Part shown: one piece after another, positions 48,186 to 58,863 of the stretch
How positions within the stretch are numbered: the stretch's first letter is position 1
How the letters are laid out: each line of letters begins with the position of its first letter
Assembly: GCA_029379385.1 (NCBI GenBank)
Contig: CM055618.1
Location: 16,283,071 to 16,347,070 of the forward strand
DNA: 64,000 nt
From: Quillaja saponaria
Lineage: Eukaryota > Streptophyta > Magnoliopsida > Fabales > Quillajaceae
Reading direction: 5' to 3'
Notes under the pieces: model-generated
What the model was told of the DNA's origin: nothing
Database searches by the model: none
What the model saw: the letters and a program-made list of their open reading frames with translations, nothing else
Made by a program: the position numbers and the translations under genes

Positions 48186-48276
48186 AATTTGTATATATAA
48201 AAAAGAAGAGTAAAACCCGGAGCTTTGTGCTGCTGCTTCTCTATCTCGTGCAAGTCAACAAGGAAAAAGTAAAGTG

Positions 48277-49449
48277 ATGGGTGATAGAGTGGAATGGTCT
48301 GATCTACCGAAGGAGCTTTGGCCGACGATCGGTAAACACCTTAACACTCGCATCGATGTTCTCCGATTTCGCAGTGCTTGTCAATTATGGCGTTCTTCTA
48401 TTCCACCGTCTCATCCAAATTGCCCTTGTTTTCCTATCAAAATTCCATACCCAATCGAGTCTCTAATCGACGTCAATCTCACGCAAACTACTGTCTATCT
48501 TATTGAGCCACCCGGTGACAATTGCAGTACCAACCCTTCAACATCTTCATCATCATCATCATCATCTAAAGGGTGGTTGATTAAGGTCCAAGAGTCGAAT
48601 TCTGCTCCAATGCGAGTCTTGAATCCGCTCTCCAACAGCGTTATCAGGTACCCACCCGACATTTTCCCAAAGATGTTGAATTTGTTGGACTATCGAATAG
48701 TACAAGTTTGCAAATCATATTCCCTCAAATACTCTACTGGGTTTCCTGCGGCTGGTGTAAAGAAAGTTTTGTTCTTTCCACATTCCTCTTGGACTAATGT
48801 AGAGGACTGCATGATTTTCTCTATTTATCAGGAAGGGAAATTGGGTTTTATGAAATATGGGGCTGAGAAATGGACCCTTGTAGATGATAAGAATTTTTGT
48901 TACGTTGATGTTATTGTTCATAAGGAGCAGTTTTATGTTGTAGATAGATCGGGAACCATTTTTTGGATTGATGTATCATCCTTGAAGTTGATTCAATTTT
49001 CCCCGCCTTTATGTGGTGTCGGTGACCAAAAGCATTTGGTGGAATCATGTGGGGATCTCTATGTTGTAGATAAATACTTTGATAAAGATCCCATCAGGAG
49101 TATGCAGCACCATGATGTGAATGTTGATTATTATCGTGATGATAATCGTGATGCTCGTGAGGTGGTTGGTTTTGTTATTTATAAGTTGGATGAAGAATGG
49201 GGAACATGGATTAATGTGAAAAACTTGGGTGATCGAGCCTTCATTTTGGGTTATGACTGTAGTTTCTCTGTTTCAGCTTCAGAATTTGCTGGATTTCAAA
49301 GGAATTGTGTTTACTTCAGCGATCGTTTTGATGGGCGTGTATATAAATTAGAGGATCGTAGCATTATTACTTTAAAATTTTATCCAAAGTGTTCTAACCT
49401 ATTCTGGCCTCCTCCAACTTGGATCAGGCCAAAGCTAGATTCATTTTGA
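48277..49449 (+). CDS. SKIP23-like F-box/DUF295 protein, copy 5, intact
   Basis: Intact single-exon coding region of 390 residues from ATG 48277; the open frame extends three bases further to a GTG, which is not needed. The F-box is at residues 5-42 (VEWSDLPKELWPTIGKHL, then DVLRFRSACQLWRSSIP). A poly-serine run encoded by TCA/TCT repeats (48540-48570) precedes GWLIKVQESNS. DUF295 blocks are LNLLDYRIVQVCKSYSLK, LGFMKYGAEKWTLVDDKN, YVDVIVHKEQFYVVDRSG, KHLVESCGDLYVVDKYF, YKLDEEWGTWINVKNLGD, FSVSASEFAGFQRNCVYF and LFWPPPTWIRPK. It belongs to a second subgroup with copies 6 and 7, distinct from copies 1-4. Role: SCF substrate receptor with unknown target. Confidence 0.9.
   Translation: MGDRVEWSDLPKELWPTIGKHLNTRIDVLRFRSACQLWRSSIPPSHPNCPCFPIKIPYPIESLIDVNLTQTTVYLIEPPGDNCSTNPSTSSSSSSSSKGWLIKVQESNSAPMRVLNPLSNSVIRYPPDIFPKMLNLLDYRIVQVCKSYSLKYSTGFPAAGVKKVLFFPHSSWTNVEDCMIFSIYQEGKLGFMKYGAEKWTLVDDKNFCYVDVIVHKEQFYVVDRSGTIFWIDVSSLKLIQFSPPLCGVGDQKHLVESCGDLYVVDKYFDKDPIRSMQHHDVNVDYYRDDNRDAREVVGFVIYKLDEEWGTWINVKNLGDRAFILGYDCSFSVSASEFAGFQRNCVYFSDRFDGRVYKLEDRSIITLKFYPKCSNLFWPPPTWIRPKLDSF
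48540..48570 (+). repeat. TCA/TCT trinucleotide repeat coding for poly-Ser in copy 5
   Basis: The run of serine codons (mostly TCA) lies between the F-box and the first DUF295 block. It is absent from copies 2 and 4 and shorter in copy 7, so length variation is expected. Confidence 0.7.
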
Positions 49450-51071
49450 TGAGTGTATAAGGTAAGCCACGTTCATTATTAGTTTATTAGTTATAATTTA
49501 TAAATCACTTTTGGTCTCACTTTTTGTTTTTACCTGATTCTTGAATCCTAATGGAGTAAGACGTTATCAGTTTTTATACTTTTCTGATTTCTATCCTGTA
49601 TGATGTGTTCTGATAGTTATGAATAATGATCTATTCACAATAATTCTTATCATATTAGTGTGTATCGTACACGTGCATTGTTGTTGCAGAGTAGGTAGTG
49701 AATGTCTTTTTCCATGTGGTAGGGATCCAACCAAACTTTTCCACTTGAAGTTGGTTGAATTAAGGATTATAACTTGACACTTGGCCACTGACTGTAAACC
49801 TGTGTTGAACTCATAATGCCATTGCTATTACTTGTTTCAGATAGACACAAATGCTACTTCTAGTCACCAAAGTTTATGTCATAATGACAATTACCATGAA
49901 ATTATAAATGCATATGCTATTACTTGAGGAGTGGTGATCTAATGGTTGCTTACCCTTAAGCAGTTTGGGGGCTAGGGATTGCCTGCACTGCAGAATGCGA
50001 GCTAATGTGATCATGTATGGGTAGCAATTAAAAAGATATATATAGTGATAAGTTCAAACCATCAGGAAAGGACCATCAAACAGAACATCTTGACAGCACT
50101 AGCCATTTTGCTTTGGTTGATGAACCTAGTTGTGATGAAGTACTTTATTTTTGAGAAGAGAGTTAATTTCTGGGATCTTTGTTTGCTTACAGAAAAATTC
50201 ATGGTCCATTTGCTGGATGATCATTGAGGTGGATCGAGATGGAGAGTTCAGATTACTATATCCTAGTTAATTGTGAGTGTTTGCTTACACCCTCTTTCAA
50301 CATATGGAACATAAGAGGGGCACCAATACATATTCAAGATGGGAAAAAAATAAAGAAGACAAAGATGCATTTGGAGTCTCTCATGAATCACTGCAGTTGC
50401 GTGTTTGAAACATAGAGGATGATGGACCATGTACACTAGCAGCTGACATCTGCTGTTCGAATATGCGTTTTGTTGCTCCCACTCCAACATGGCACCATCA
50501 TCTAGCTGGGAATGCACTTTGTCTGTCTCGCATTGTCATGTGTAATATAGATTGTAAATTTATATGTACTTCCAGAATGCTTTTGTACATATAATCAGCT
50601 GAGATGATAGTAACAAAATTTGGTTGCGTTTCTTTTATGTTTTAGCACAGCTTTGGATTATGGTGTTCTTGTAGATAAATCAAGGAAGGATAGTTACCTA
50701 TTTGTAAGGCCTCCAAACCTATCAGGGTAGTTTCATTTCTTTGTAACTAATTCACAATTATGTAACAAGTTTGGGTGGACCTTATTCTGCTAAATGCTAT
50801 TTGCTACAGAAAAGGCTTGCAGAAACTTCTATAAATCAATTTTGAATAATTATGATTATGAAATATATTGAGGAAAAGTTGAATATATTGTTGAATAATT
50901 AGGAGCCATTAAGGGAAGGGATAAAACCAAATTTGAATTTCAAAAATCAGATTAAAAATTTCACGTAGAATTCAAATATAGAGAAAATCTCACTTAGCAT
51001 TCTTCTGATCCCATAAACCTAACATCTATTAATTAATTTATTTTTATTTAATTGCTTGAACTTTTTCTCTT
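49450..51071. other. Intergenic downstream of F-box copy 5
   Basis: A possible 3' UTR donor GTAAGCC lies at 49462. The ORFs at 50045-50415 are short, overlapping and without family resemblance. 50830-51070 is related to 52160-52402, the 5' flank of copy 6. No gene is seen. Confidence 0.5.
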
Positions 51072-51140
51072 ATGGATATGGGAATGGATGTGCCAGTGCA
51101 ACAGTCTAATCTTTCAGTTGAACTATTGTTGATGATTTGA
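51072..51140 (+). pseudogene. F-box N-terminal fragment (SKIP23-like remnant)
   Basis: The frame MDMGMDVPVQQSNLSVELLL reads into the first F-box residues (compare SNLPDELLLMI in copy 6) and stops at TGA 51138-51140. No further F-box or DUF295 sequence follows. The preceding 200 bases match the 5' flank of copy 6, so this is the truncated start of a duplicated unit. Confidence 0.65.
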
Positions 51141-51169
51141 TGATTTGAGATTTCATTTTGGCATATTTA

Positions 51170-52140
51170 TTAGTTGACACCAATATCTCACCAAACACAA
51201 ATATTAATTTGAAGATTTTTATTCAAAAAAAAAAAAGTTTACCATAAACAATTCCTATTGTGCTATTTAAAATCCAGTACTAATTTTCAGCCAAAACAAC
51301 TATATAATGGTTTATGAAATGATATTTGCATGCATCACATGAAAATTTTGAATAACCAAGTTGTTAACAAAATGTGAAAACTGGACGAAATGAGTCAAGA
51401 GTGATCAAATTCCTGTGACGATTACTGTAAGTTCTATGCTATCCCTTCAATCTCCCCGCCCAACTTCTCTCCTATAGTCTCAAGATTGTTCTCATAAATT
51501 TATCTTATCTCCATAAAAGAAAAAGTAGAGATGATAAATTCAACCAGCCAATTTTAAACTTTTCTTTATGTCTAAGTTTCTTTTTTGCTTTTTTTCTTCT
51601 CCTTTTAAGAAAACTTTAGAAACTTTCCAGGCTCAAAATGGACAATTGTGTGTAATATATTATTACAAAGTCCTTCAAAAGAATGATAAATGAACCGTAA
51701 GATTAACATGAAAAATATCAAGTTAAATAGTGCACTAGTCACCTAAGCTATTCTCTCTATGTAAAGCAATGACAGAAATGAATAAGAGTTAATTTTTGAT
51801 CAACATTATATTAATTTTTACACTATCAATATAATTATAAATATTAGCTCAGACCAATGATATTGGTTAGTGTTTAGTGACACAGATCACTATCTTATTT
51901 ATTTATTATTATGTTTTAGATTTAGCGATCAAATACATCTTGATCAGTTTACACACATCTCAACTAATTATTTTTCAATTAGGTTGAAAAGAGATATTTC
52001 ACCCCATGAAACTATCTTATTTACTGACATTATAAAAATTAATTATATTGTCAGTGGGTCAAATATTAATTCAATAAATATTAAAACATATTTTGATTTC
52101 ATAACATTCTTTTTCTTGAGATAACAATAATTAAAATGAA
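51170..52140. repeat. Flank repeat, copy I (also at 56700-56960 and 57640-58560)
   Basis: The stretch aligns with 57640-58560 over several hundred bases (shared landmarks: TTAGTTGAC, CTATATAATGGTTTATGAAATG, TTTCCAGGCTCAAAATGGAC, TAGTGCACTAGTCA). It aligns in part with 56700-56960. It is non-coding, AT-rich, and lies upstream of F-box copies 6 and 7. Confidence 0.7.
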
Positions 52141-53331
52141 TTAGAAAATATAAACATGATTATATTTATTTATCAATTTTGAATAATTATGAATTATACT
52201 GAGCAATAGTTGAATATACTGTAGAATAATTAGGGGACAGTTAAGAAAAAGGATGAAATCAAATTTGAATTAGAAAAAGGATAAAATCAAATAAAAAATC
52301 TCACTCAGCATTTCTTCTGATCCTATAAACTTAACATCCTATATATTTATTCATTTCTAATTTAGTCCTTCAACTTTCTCTTCTATGACAATTGATGTGG
52401 GAATGCAATAGTCTAATCTTCCAGATGAACTGTTGTTGATGATTTCTGAAAGACTTGAAACTCGAATCTACATTATTCAATTCAAAAGCGTCTGTAAGTC
52501 ATGGAGGTCCTCTGTTCCACTTCCTCACAAACACCCTGTTTCTTTTCCTATCAGGATTTTGCACCCTGGCTCTGCTGGTGCCAACACTCACGTCAAACTC
52601 ACTCAGACTGTGGTATATCTTCTTCAACCAACTTATTATGCCTCTTGAATTTTTTTCTTCTAAAGGATGGTTGTTGAAGATTGAAAAATCAAAATCTGGT
52701 CAATTGTTTCTCTTCAATCCAATCTCAAATCGCAGTGTAAGTTACCCAGAAGATTTACCAAAAGTATTGAACTTGATGTGTTTTCTTGTCGAAAAATTAA
52801 CGAAAGCATATTCGATTAACTTCAACTGGGCTGAGGGCTCCCTTTAGTCTTGTAAACAAGGTGATGTGTTGCCAAATTCTGCCTGCCCTGAATCTAAAGA
52901 AGAAAACTTCACCATTTTGGCTATCTATTCAAAAGGAAGACTGGGTTTTTGAAAACAGGGTGATGAAAAATGGCTCTTTTTAGATACTAAGCATTCTGAT
53001 TATGATGACATTTGTGTTTCTGGGGGAGAATACTATGTTGTGGATAAATGGGGAACAATTTCATGGATTGACACAAATTCAATGAAGCTGATACAGGTTT
53101 CTCCATCATTATATGACGATTCTTCTCTTTGTAACAAAAAGCATTTGGTGAAGTCTTGTGGAAGTTTCTTTGTTGTTGATAAGTACATGAGTTCAAATTT
53201 ATGGAGGAAGGGTAAGCCTGTTGATATTAAAGTTTATAAGCTTGATTGCAAGGGGAGTGCATGGGTTGAAGTGAAAAGCTTGGGGTGACTTTGTGTTCAT
53301 CTTGGGTGAAGACTATAATTCCTTTTGTTAA

Positions 53332-53603
53332 TGTCGGATTTTGTCCGCGCTGGAGACCTGGTGGTCTCCTCAATGTGTCTGAGCTGGAAACCTGGTCTCC
53401 TCAATGCCTCCTACTTGTCTGAGTTGGAGACCTACAGGGGTGTGGTCTGGAGACCTGTCAGCACTCCGAAGCTCAAGTCAGTATCTAGAGAGATAAAGGG
53501 AGAACTAAGGTGTAGAGAAATTAACCTTTTTTCATAGTGTGAGAGCTTGTATTTGTAGGGCCTTTGGTGGGCCTGGGCTTAAGTTAATATTTGTATTAAC
53601 ACA
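53332..53603 (+). repeat. 5' LTR
   Basis: It begins TGTCGGATTTTGTCCG and ends GTATTAACACA. It contains repeated and palindromic GGAGACC/GGTCTCC segments, including the hairpin GGAGACCTGGTGGTCTCC at 53352-53369. Confidence 0.75.
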
Positions 53604-53950
53604 AATCCCCCCAAAAACAAGTTCGAGAAATGAAGTGACTTGGACTTGAAGTCAACTAAGGGCAAAACCAGTGTCAATTGAGCTTTTTCTCAGCGGACGA
53701 GCTTTTGGCTCCAAGCCTTACAACGTCAGAGTGAGCTCGTAGCTCTAACTTCCTTTGTCTTGGGATGTGAAATTTCCTTGCAATTACGGTTAAACAATCG
53801 ATCTCAAAAGAAAATTTGTTAGGCACATATAAAGGTAAAACAATATGCTTTACGATTAAAAAGGTCATGTAGTACTATAGTCCACCTTTGGAGAGTTAAA
53901 TATCTGAGTGCAGACCTTTTGCAGGCGAACTCGATGAAGGCTCAGACCGC

Positions 53951-54357
53951 AAGATGGAAACCTGGCAGCCGCGCGCGCCTAAACCGTGAGCACCGGGGAG
54001 GTCGAGTTCCCTGTCAAGGCCGTTGGATCGACCAGGTGAATCTCAACCTTTTCCGACCCGGGTTTTGGAGATCTTGGGAACTTGGCGGAGGCTAGGACGG
54101 CGAGTGAAAACCTAGCGGCCTCACATGCCTGATCGCGAGCACCGGGGGTCGAGTACCTTGTCAGGGTCATTGAATCGACCAGGTGAACCTCAACCGCACC
54201 CAGGTTTGGAGATCTTGGGGACTCGGCGGAGGCTCGGACCAGGGGTGAAAACCTGGCGGCCTCGCATGCCTGACCGTGAGCACCGGAGGGTCGAGTTCCC
54301 TGTCAGGGTCGTTGAATTGACTAGGTGAACCTCAACCGCACCCGGGTTTGGAGATCT
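53951..54357. repeat. About 145-bp tandem repeat array, three copies, inside the LTR element
   Basis: GAGCACCGG followed by GGTCGAG, then CTCAACC and TTTGGAGATCTTG, recurs with anchors at 53988, 54137 and 54278 (spacing 149 and 141). It is GC-rich compared with the surroundings. Confidence 0.8.
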
Positions 54358-55374
54358 TCTTTTTGATTGGTTTTGGGGGGCTATGCCTCTCCTTTTCAAC
54401 TTCACCTGCAGAAATTTCTTGCAACTGTGGTTAAACGACCGATCTCAACAGAAAAATTCATTAGCCATATGTAATGGTGAACATGTAATAATATGCTTTC
54501 TGAATATACAATAATATGTCAAAGATATAGTTGCATTGTAATTATCATTTTTATCCTGCTACAAAGTGTAAGATGTAGGCGAGGTGAATTATTGGTCCAC
54601 TATACCTTAAGACGCCCATTATTTTTTCAAGTGAGTGACCGGGTCATTTTTGTGATGGCCTTATAATTATGGTATTTTTAGGCGACCCGGCCTTATAATA
54701 TTTTCAAGACTTGGAATATTTTTGTTGTTGATGAACATGTAATCCAACAATTAAGCAGACATAAATTAAGCTGAGCATTCGATTCTAGCAGATTTGCATG
54801 AAGATATAAAATTGACAAGAGTTTCTATAAGAACATAGAAGTTTGCAAGCAATTTGTGTAAAATTTATAAATTTTTTAGGCCATTTAAAGAATTTTAGGG
54901 CCTATATGCAATTTTCTAGAATTACTTTGGTCAATTATATGATAATATAAAAGCCTATGGACTACTGTGCAATTAAGTTGAATCATTTAGGTAAATAATA
55001 TAAATGATAGGGGCATATTTGATAAATATGAAAAGATATGTGGTAATTATGTGAATTTATAAAAAATTGAGCCATTTATGTAATTTTAAAATATATTTGG
55101 CCCGAATGTGAAATATAGTTAAATTAACAGTTTAAAATTATAATTATTTCAATATTTGAGCCAATTATGTAAATATGTAAACTATATGGGTTATTACCAT
55201 AATATATATGAAGTATAGGAACCATATAGGCAAAATAGATAACCTGGGCTTTGTTTGGATTTGGGCCGACCTGGTGGGCTTTGTTTGTCAGCCCGAGTTA
55301 GAGATCTGCACTTTTATTGGGCTGGGCTCTTGGTGGGCTGAGTTGGGAGCTGCCTGCACATTCACAAATTTGGC

Positions 55375-55940
55375 GGAATGCCGCCACTTGAGGCCACGCT
55401 TGGGGGTGCGTGTAACCTCCGTCAAGGTGGCGGTTTCGACCTGGAGATCAGGGAGGTCAGCGCTGACATTAAGGGTGATCGCCCGGGTTCCCAAGTCGCC
55501 CTGAATTGGCCTGAAAATAGACCTAAACAACAGCTCGCTATGCACCAAAATCTTGCGACCTGGTGGAGTTTTGCCGCTTGAGGCTGCGCGTGGGAGAGCG
55601 TGCAGAATTCGGAGAGTTGGAGGTTTGGACGGGACTATCCGTGAGGTCGGTAGCTTCAATTTGGGTGGTCGCCCGAGTTCTCAGGTCGCCCAAATTGGCC
55701 TGAAAATGGACCTGAACAGCAGCTCGCCATGCACCAAAATTCTGGCAACCTGGCGGAGTACCGCCGCTTGAGGCCGCGTGTGGGGGTGAGTGGATGATCC
55801 GACGAGCTGGCTGTTTGGACAGGACAACCCGTGAGGTCGGAAGCTTCAATTTGAATGGTCGCCCGAGTTCTCAGGTAGCCGGAATTGGCCTGAAAATTGA
55901 TTGGAAGAGCAGCTCGCCCATGCACCTAATTTGGCGACTA
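55375..55940. repeat. 190-bp tandem repeat array, three copies, inside the LTR element
   Basis: CTTGAGGC anchors are at 55387, 55577 and 55767, spaced exactly 190 bases. Each unit holds a GGTCGCCCG(A/G)GTT block, an AATTGGCCTGAAAAT block and a CAGCTCGC-ATGCACC block. The overlapping + and - ORFs here come from the repeat and are not genes. Confidence 0.85.
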
Positions 55941-56043
55941 GGAAACTTGGTACATTGATTTGGCGAGATGGAGACCTGGACAGCTGCGTGGAGGTTAGGA
56001 AATTCAAATCATATGAATTTCCGACAGACGGCGCCAATATTAA

Positions 56044-56326
56044 TGTTGGATTTTGTCCGAGCTGGAGATCTGGTGGTCTCCTCAATGTGTCCAAGCTGGA
56101 GACCTGGTCTCCTCAATGCCTCCTACTTGTCCGAGCTGGAGACCTGCAAGGGTATGGTATGGAGACCTGTCAGCACTCCGAAGCTCAAGTCAGTATCTAG
56201 AAAGATAAGAGGAGAGCTAAGGTGTAAGAGAGAGTTAATCTTTTTTTCTAGTGTGAGAGCTTGTATTTGTAAGGCCTTTGGTAGGTCTGGGCTTATTGGG
56301 CTTAAGTTAATATTTGTATTAACACA
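56044..56326 (+). repeat. 3' LTR
   Basis: It begins TGTTGGATTTTGTCCG and ends GTATTAACACA. It is colinear with the 5' LTR but diverged, with a short extra segment (GGGCTTATT) near 56290. It is immediately followed by the rest of F-box copy 6. Confidence 0.75.
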
Positions 56327-56445
56327 TTTTTTGTTTCAGCTCAAAAACTTGATGGATATGAAAAAAATTGCATTTACTTTGTTGATTCATGTGGCACTAG
56401 TGTGTTCAAATTGGAGGGATGGTAGTTTAGGTCTTCTAAAATAAA

Positions 56446-58772
56446 TTCCTACATATTCTAATCTGTTCACTTCCTTCAATTGCTCTACCTATTAATTTTT
56501 GTTTATTATAATGGTGAAGTTTTTTAGTCTAAAAATTTGACTTTACCATTGAAGAGTTGATTAATTAATTGAGCTTTAAAAGTCAAAAAGTGTCAATAAA
56601 TAAATAAATATGTATTTATGATAACTATGAAATAGAATACAAGTTTAAGGTGAACTTTATTAATGGATATGACAAGTTGTTGATTTCTGACATCGTTTTT
56701 ATTAGTTGACACTAATATCTCACTAACACAAATATTAATTTGAAATTTTTATAAAATGAAGTGAAAAAGTCTAGCATAAACAATTAACTTAAAATCCAAT
56801 TTATTAATTTTTAGTGAAAATAACTGATTTATGAAATGATATTAAAATTTTGGATAATTAAATTATTAGCGAAATGTGAAAACAGAATGAAATAGATTAT
56901 GTACTTTAGAGGATCAAATTCCTACCATGACTGCAGAAAGTTCTATCTCTTCAATCTTCCTTCTCAATTAAAGTAGTTTTGTAACTAAAATGATTTAAAT
57001 TATAATAAATTAAAATATAAGAATTAAAATGAATTTTAAATCAAACCACAGTGACTAAAAACATAGTGATGGCAAAACAAGAATGTGTCAATTTTTATTC
57101 TTTTAATCAGGTAGTTTTCATGTAACTTATCCACAAAATAATTATTAGTTTAAAATTGAATGAGATAATGATGATTAATTATGTATGCTGCTATTATTAT
57201 TATTATTTTTTTATTTTTTTTACAAATGGATTTATAGATAATCAATCAAAAAATTTAAAACTATTTTAAAAATAAAAATATTTTAAAATTATCACCACTC
57301 AAATATAAATACTTCGTTTGAGTCAGTTAATAACAAAATATAAAATAACAAAACATAATAATGATCTGTTATACTACGTAGGGCTATAGACAGGGGAATG
57401 TAATGATATAACAACATTATAATAAAATAACAACTATATAATGTAATATATTATATTTATACTATACAATATTATATACTATATGCTAAATTCCGTCATT
57501 TAGTTAATTTGTCCGATAGCTTGGCTTTCTTTCTAGATTTTTCATTGGTCAATATTTGAAATTGACGAAAATTAAAAAAATCATTCTATGTGTTGTGTCC
57601 TTTATTATCCTCATAATAAGGACGAACCTCAATTTTAATTAGTTGACTCTAATATCTCATCAAACACATATATTAATTTTAAGATTTTTATAAAAAAGTT
57701 TACCATAAACTAATTCCTATTGTGCTTTTTTTTTTTTTTTTTTTTAAATCCAGCCAAACAACTATATAATGGTTTATGAAATGATAGTTGCATGCATCAC
57801 ATAAAATTTTTGAATAACTAAGTTTGTTAGCAAAATGCGAAACCTGAATGAAATGAGTCATGTATTTTAGAGTGATCAAATTCATGTGATGATTGCAGTA
57901 AGTTCTATCCCTTCAATCTCCCCCACTTTCTCTCCTATAGTCTCAAGACTGTCCTCATTAATTTATTTTATCTCAATAAAAGAAAAAGTAGACATGACTG
58001 AAAAACCATTTCTTTATGTTTAATTTTTTTTTTCTCCTTAAAAAAAAAAAAAAAAAAAATAGAATCTTTCCAGGCTCAAAATGGACAATTGTGTGTAATA
58101 AAATTATTACAAAATCCTTCAAAAGAATGATAAATGAACCTTAAGATTAACTTATGAAAAAAGTCAGGTTAAGTAGTGCACTAGTCATTTGAACTTTTGT
58201 ATTATGTAAAGCAATGACAGAAATAAATAAGAGTTAAATTTTTATCAACACCATATTAATTTATACATAATTAATAAATATAATAATTATAACATATCAG
58301 CTCAAATCAATGTTATTGCTTAGTGCTTAGTAACATATAATTATTATCTTAGGTGTGGTTGTACTTTGCTTACACAAATTTCGATTAATTACTTATTTGA
58401 TTTGCTGAGAGACATATATAACATAGTAAATACTATCTTAATTATACAATTCGATTATACTGTTAGTGCATCAAATATAATTAACACAATAAATACCAAA
58501 TATTTTTTAATTTCAGAACATTCTTTTTCTTGAGATAGCGAAAAATAATTAAAATGAATTATATAGTATAAACATGACTATGATTATATATCAATTAAAA
58601 TTGGTGTAAGATCATTTAAGAATTTCCTAACAAAAAATTAGAGCAATAGATTGTCTTTCATACCATGTTTTTCACATTACTTGAACATGACTAAAACTCA
58701 TAAGAGATTACTTTATCCATATGCATTGACTTAGTCCAACACACAACTCATGGACCAAACGAAAAATATGAA
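56446..58772. other. Intergenic, F-box copies 6-7, with duplicated flank
   Basis: No gene is seen. 56700-56960 and 57640-58560 are further copies of the flank repeat seen at 51170-52140, so the region upstream of copy 7 was duplicated together with the genes. Simple repeats: ATT units at 57191-57207, a T run at 57727-57745 and an A run at 58040-58059. Confidence 0.6.
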
Positions 58773-58779
58773 TATAAAG
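58773..58779 (+). promoter_or_regulatory. Possible TATA box of F-box copy 7
   Basis: TATAAAG in AATATAAAGTGTG lies about 90 bases before the coding frame of copy 7. Confidence 0.4.
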
Positions 58780-58863
58780 TGTGAACAGTCGTAGAGAGGA
58801 CTTGTAAGTCTTGTTTGTGAAAGGAGCCGGTATCTCTCTTATTCTGCAAATCAATGGAAACCA

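Larger units (their letters stand above)
44311..48276. other. Intergenic, F-box copies 4-5
   Basis: 44311-45950 is a diverged version of the 3' flank of copies 1 and 2, with a GTAAGT donor at 44313 and a TTGTTGCAG acceptor ending at 45396. Then come AT-rich sequence, a tRNA-like SINE head on the minus strand (46511-46560), a 64-bp tandem duplication (46704-46824), one copy of the CTCAGCACA repeat (47180-47198), and a short unassigned ORF with ATG at 47391 that ends at 47534 (MAGRKLQEESQKVSAF start). I see no conserved gene. Confidence 0.5.
53330..56328. mobile_element. Non-autonomous LTR retrotransposon with internal tandem arrays, 3.0 kb
   Basis: Two direct terminal repeats (53332-53603 and 56044-56326, each TG...CA, about 272 and 283 bp) bracket 2.4 kb that has no gag, protease, integrase or reverse transcriptase frame. 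Target duplication: TTTTGTT occurs just before (53323-53329) and just after (56329-56335) the element if it is read as AATGT...ACATT; the T run leaves its exact length open. The host sequence (CCTTTTGTTTCAGCTC) is the F-box pseudogene and rejoins in register. Inside are two tandem arrays in GC-rich DNA and a long AT-rich stretch. No standard tRNA primer site (such as TGGTATCAGAGC) follows the 5' LTR. The LTRs differ at a few tens of positions, so the insertion is not recent. Confidence 0.75.
52403..56445 (+). pseudogene. SKIP23-like F-box pseudogene, copy 6, split by LTR element
   Basis: The 5' part is at 52403-53331 and the 3' part at 56334-56445. The frame begins ATG CAA TAG, so there is a stop at codon 3 where the fragment at 51 kb has CAG. 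Then SNLPDELLLMISERLETRI and VCKSWRSSVPLPHKHP are readable. The frame changes between 52600 and 52650, with further stops near 52847 and 52952 and one extra G near 53284 (SLG-GDF). DUF295 blocks seen are VLNLM, KHLVKSCGSFFVVDKYMS and VYKLDCKGSAWVEVKSLG. At TTTTGTT (53323-53329) a 3-kb LTR element enters. After it the coding similarity resumes with VSAQKLDGYEKNCIYFVDS. The terminal FWPPPTW motif is gone. Multiple lesions show the copy was dead or dying irrespective of the insertion. Confidence 0.88.

Noticed and set aside
49920..50010. Possible tRNA-like or SINE sequence (GGTGATCTAATGGTTGC...)
   Set aside because: The A-box similarity is weak and there is no B box or cloverleaf.
53951..55940. 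CRISPR-like array suggested by regular repeats
   Set aside because: Units are 141-190 bp tandem repeats without spacers inside a plant LTR element; a CRISPR array is excluded.
55208..56094. Several overlapping ORFs on both strands, up to 123 codons
   Set aside because: They arise from the GC-rich 190-bp tandem array of the LTR element; repeated ORFs in register with the repeat are not evidence of a gene.
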